NCBI GenBank assembly: GCA_028724485.1
Contig: JAQYCY010000130.1
Span: forward strand, 1 to 6,175
Source: CAG-917 sp028724485
GTDB lineage: Bacteria; Bacillota; Clostridia; Christensenellales; CAG-917
Length of the DNA stretch: 6,175 nt
Direction: 5' to 3'
The notes beneath the pieces are model-generated. The model did no database searches, was not told the DNA's origin, and was given only the letters and a program-made list of their open reading frames with translations. The position numbers and the translations under genes were made by a program. How positions within the stretch are numbered: the first letter of the stretch is position 1; every line of letters begins with the position of its first letter. This document shows, one piece after another, positions 5,350-6,175 of the stretch.

Positions 5350-6175
5350 ATGAAAAAAACCGTTGTAATTATTTTAGCATTAGCCCTTATCGTGGGCGTA
5401 ACAGTTTGTCTTACCGCTTGCAACAACAAAGATAGCAAAGTGGCTATAACAAGCATAGCATTTGGCGGCGAAGAATATGGAATCGCCGCAGCAAAAGGAA
5501 ACGACGCACTTATAAGCAAAATCAACGAAGGGCTTATCGGTATTGCCGACGGCAAAATGCGTGAAATTGCAGATTCCTATTCGCTTACGTCGGAGCTTCT
5601 TATAAAGAGTGACACGGTAAATCCGAAAGAGAGCGCGACCGACGACAGCTGGGACAAAATCGTTGCCAAAAATAAAATCGTCATCGGATACACAGTGTTT
5701 GCTCCGATTGCTTACACCGACGAAAACACCAAGAAGTTTACGGGCTTTGACACGGAAATGGCTCGTGCGGTAATTAGCTATCTTAACAATAAATACGGAA
5801 CGACGATTGAAATTGAATTTACCGTAATAGAATGGGCTAGTAAAGTTACAAATATTACGGCAGGACAATTCGACCTTATTTGGAACGGTATGACAATTAC
5901 CGATGAAATTAAAGATAAGCTTTCGGTTTCCCTTCCGTATCTTAACAACAGACAAGTCGTAGTAGTTCGCAACAACGATAAAGACAAATATACAAGCATC
6001 GACAGCCTTAAAAAGGCAATCGGCGGTTGCGAACAAGGCTCGGCAGGAAACGACGCTATCACAGCTAATAAGTTGGGCAAAAAGACGTTAACCTTTAAAA
6101 GTCAACTTGACGCTTACAATCAACTTAAAACAGGCGGCGTCGACTTTATCGTCATCGACTCGGTTATGGCAGGCT
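5350..6175 (+). CDS. Family-3 (amino-acid type) ABC transporter solute-binding lipoprotein, 3' partial
   Basis: The frame is open from ATG 5350 to the window edge (275 codons) with no stop. A signal peptide with lipobox L-T-A-C puts the lipidated Cys at residue 24, so the protein should be tethered outside the membrane and pass ligand to an ABC permease encoded elsewhere. The bacterial extracellular solute-binding family 3 domain starts about residue 101. It reads KIVIGYTVFAPIAY (109-122), then the FTGFDTEMA motif (130-138), then FDLIWNGMTITDE (174-186), and near the edge GGVDFIVIDS with the family's conserved acidic residue. Two oddities stand out. Residues 38-79 (FGGEEYGIAAAKGN...) look like the C-terminal end of such a domain placed before a complete one. 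Position 187 is Ile where amino-acid binders usually have the carboxylate-gripping Arg. The ligand therefore cannot be stated. Regulation probably involves the paired dyads upstream. Confidence 0.92.
   Translation, partial: MKKTVVIILALALIVGVTVCLTACNNKDSKVAITSIAFGGEEYGIAAAKGNDALISKINEGLIGIADGKMREIADSYSLTSELLIKSDTVNPKESATDDSWDKIVAKNKIVIGYTVFAPIAYTDENTKKFTGFDTEMARAVISYLNNKYGTTIEIEFTVIEWASKVTNITAGQFDLIWNGMTITDEIKDKLSVSLPYLNNRQVVVVRNNDKDKYTSIDSLKKAIGGCEQGSAGNDAITANKLGKKTLTFKSQLDAYNQLKTGGVDFIVIDSVMAG

Noticed and set aside
5380..6080. Minus-strand frames opposite the solute-binding protein
   Set aside because: They mirror a clear lipoprotein with a signal peptide; their Cys- and Phe-rich composition is typical of antisense translation.

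Overview
The window looks like a piece of an uncultured low-GC Firmicutes-type genome, most plausibly a gut clostridial lineage. The evidence is AT-rich DNA, SigA-type promoters (two with perfect TTGACA-17-TATAAT), purine-rich Shine-Dalgarno sequences, two lipoprotein signal peptides ending in T-A-C, rho-independent terminators, and a 36-nt repeat CRISPR array of the form seen in type II systems. This placement is inference; no rRNA or marker gene is present.

Layout, left to right. (1) Bases 1-453: the end of a CRISPR array, cut by the left edge, with six near-identical repeats, 29-31-nt spacers and a decayed seventh repeat. No cas gene lies in the window. (2) Bases 440-587: a short structured trailer with several inverted repeats, closed by a strong intrinsic terminator. 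(3) Bases 588-744: AT-rich spacer with a perfect-consensus promoter. (4) Bases 745-3741: a very large lipoprotein (998 aa) with seven BspA-type 23-residue leucine-rich repeats and about 780 residues I cannot assign. Its 3' end appears frayed: coding-like sequence continues in another frame to 3839. (5) Bases 3888-5031: a second perfect promoter driving a 361-aa protein with the features of the DUF2804 family, followed by a strong terminator at 5100-5130. (6) Bases 5131-5349: a regulatory region with helically phased A-tracts, a promoter, and two near-identical dyad elements, one over the -35 box and one in the 5' leader. (7) Bases 5350 to the right edge: the first 275 codons of a family-3 (amino-acid type) ABC transporter solute-binding lipoprotein.

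All genes read on the + strand, but each has its own promoter and strong terminators separate several of them, so this looks like consecutive single transcription units rather than one operon. The two lipoproteins would act at the outer face of the cytoplasmic membrane: one as a possible adhesion or surface protein, one as the ligand-capturing part of a transporter whose permease and ATPase genes probably lie beyond the right edge. I found no complete new defence or mobile system. The least ordinary signals are the decayed repeat plus structured trailer beside the CRISPR array, the dyad-plus-curved-DNA promoter, and the solute-binding protein, which carries an extra C-terminal-like segment at its N-terminus and lacks a canonical ligand-binding Arg.
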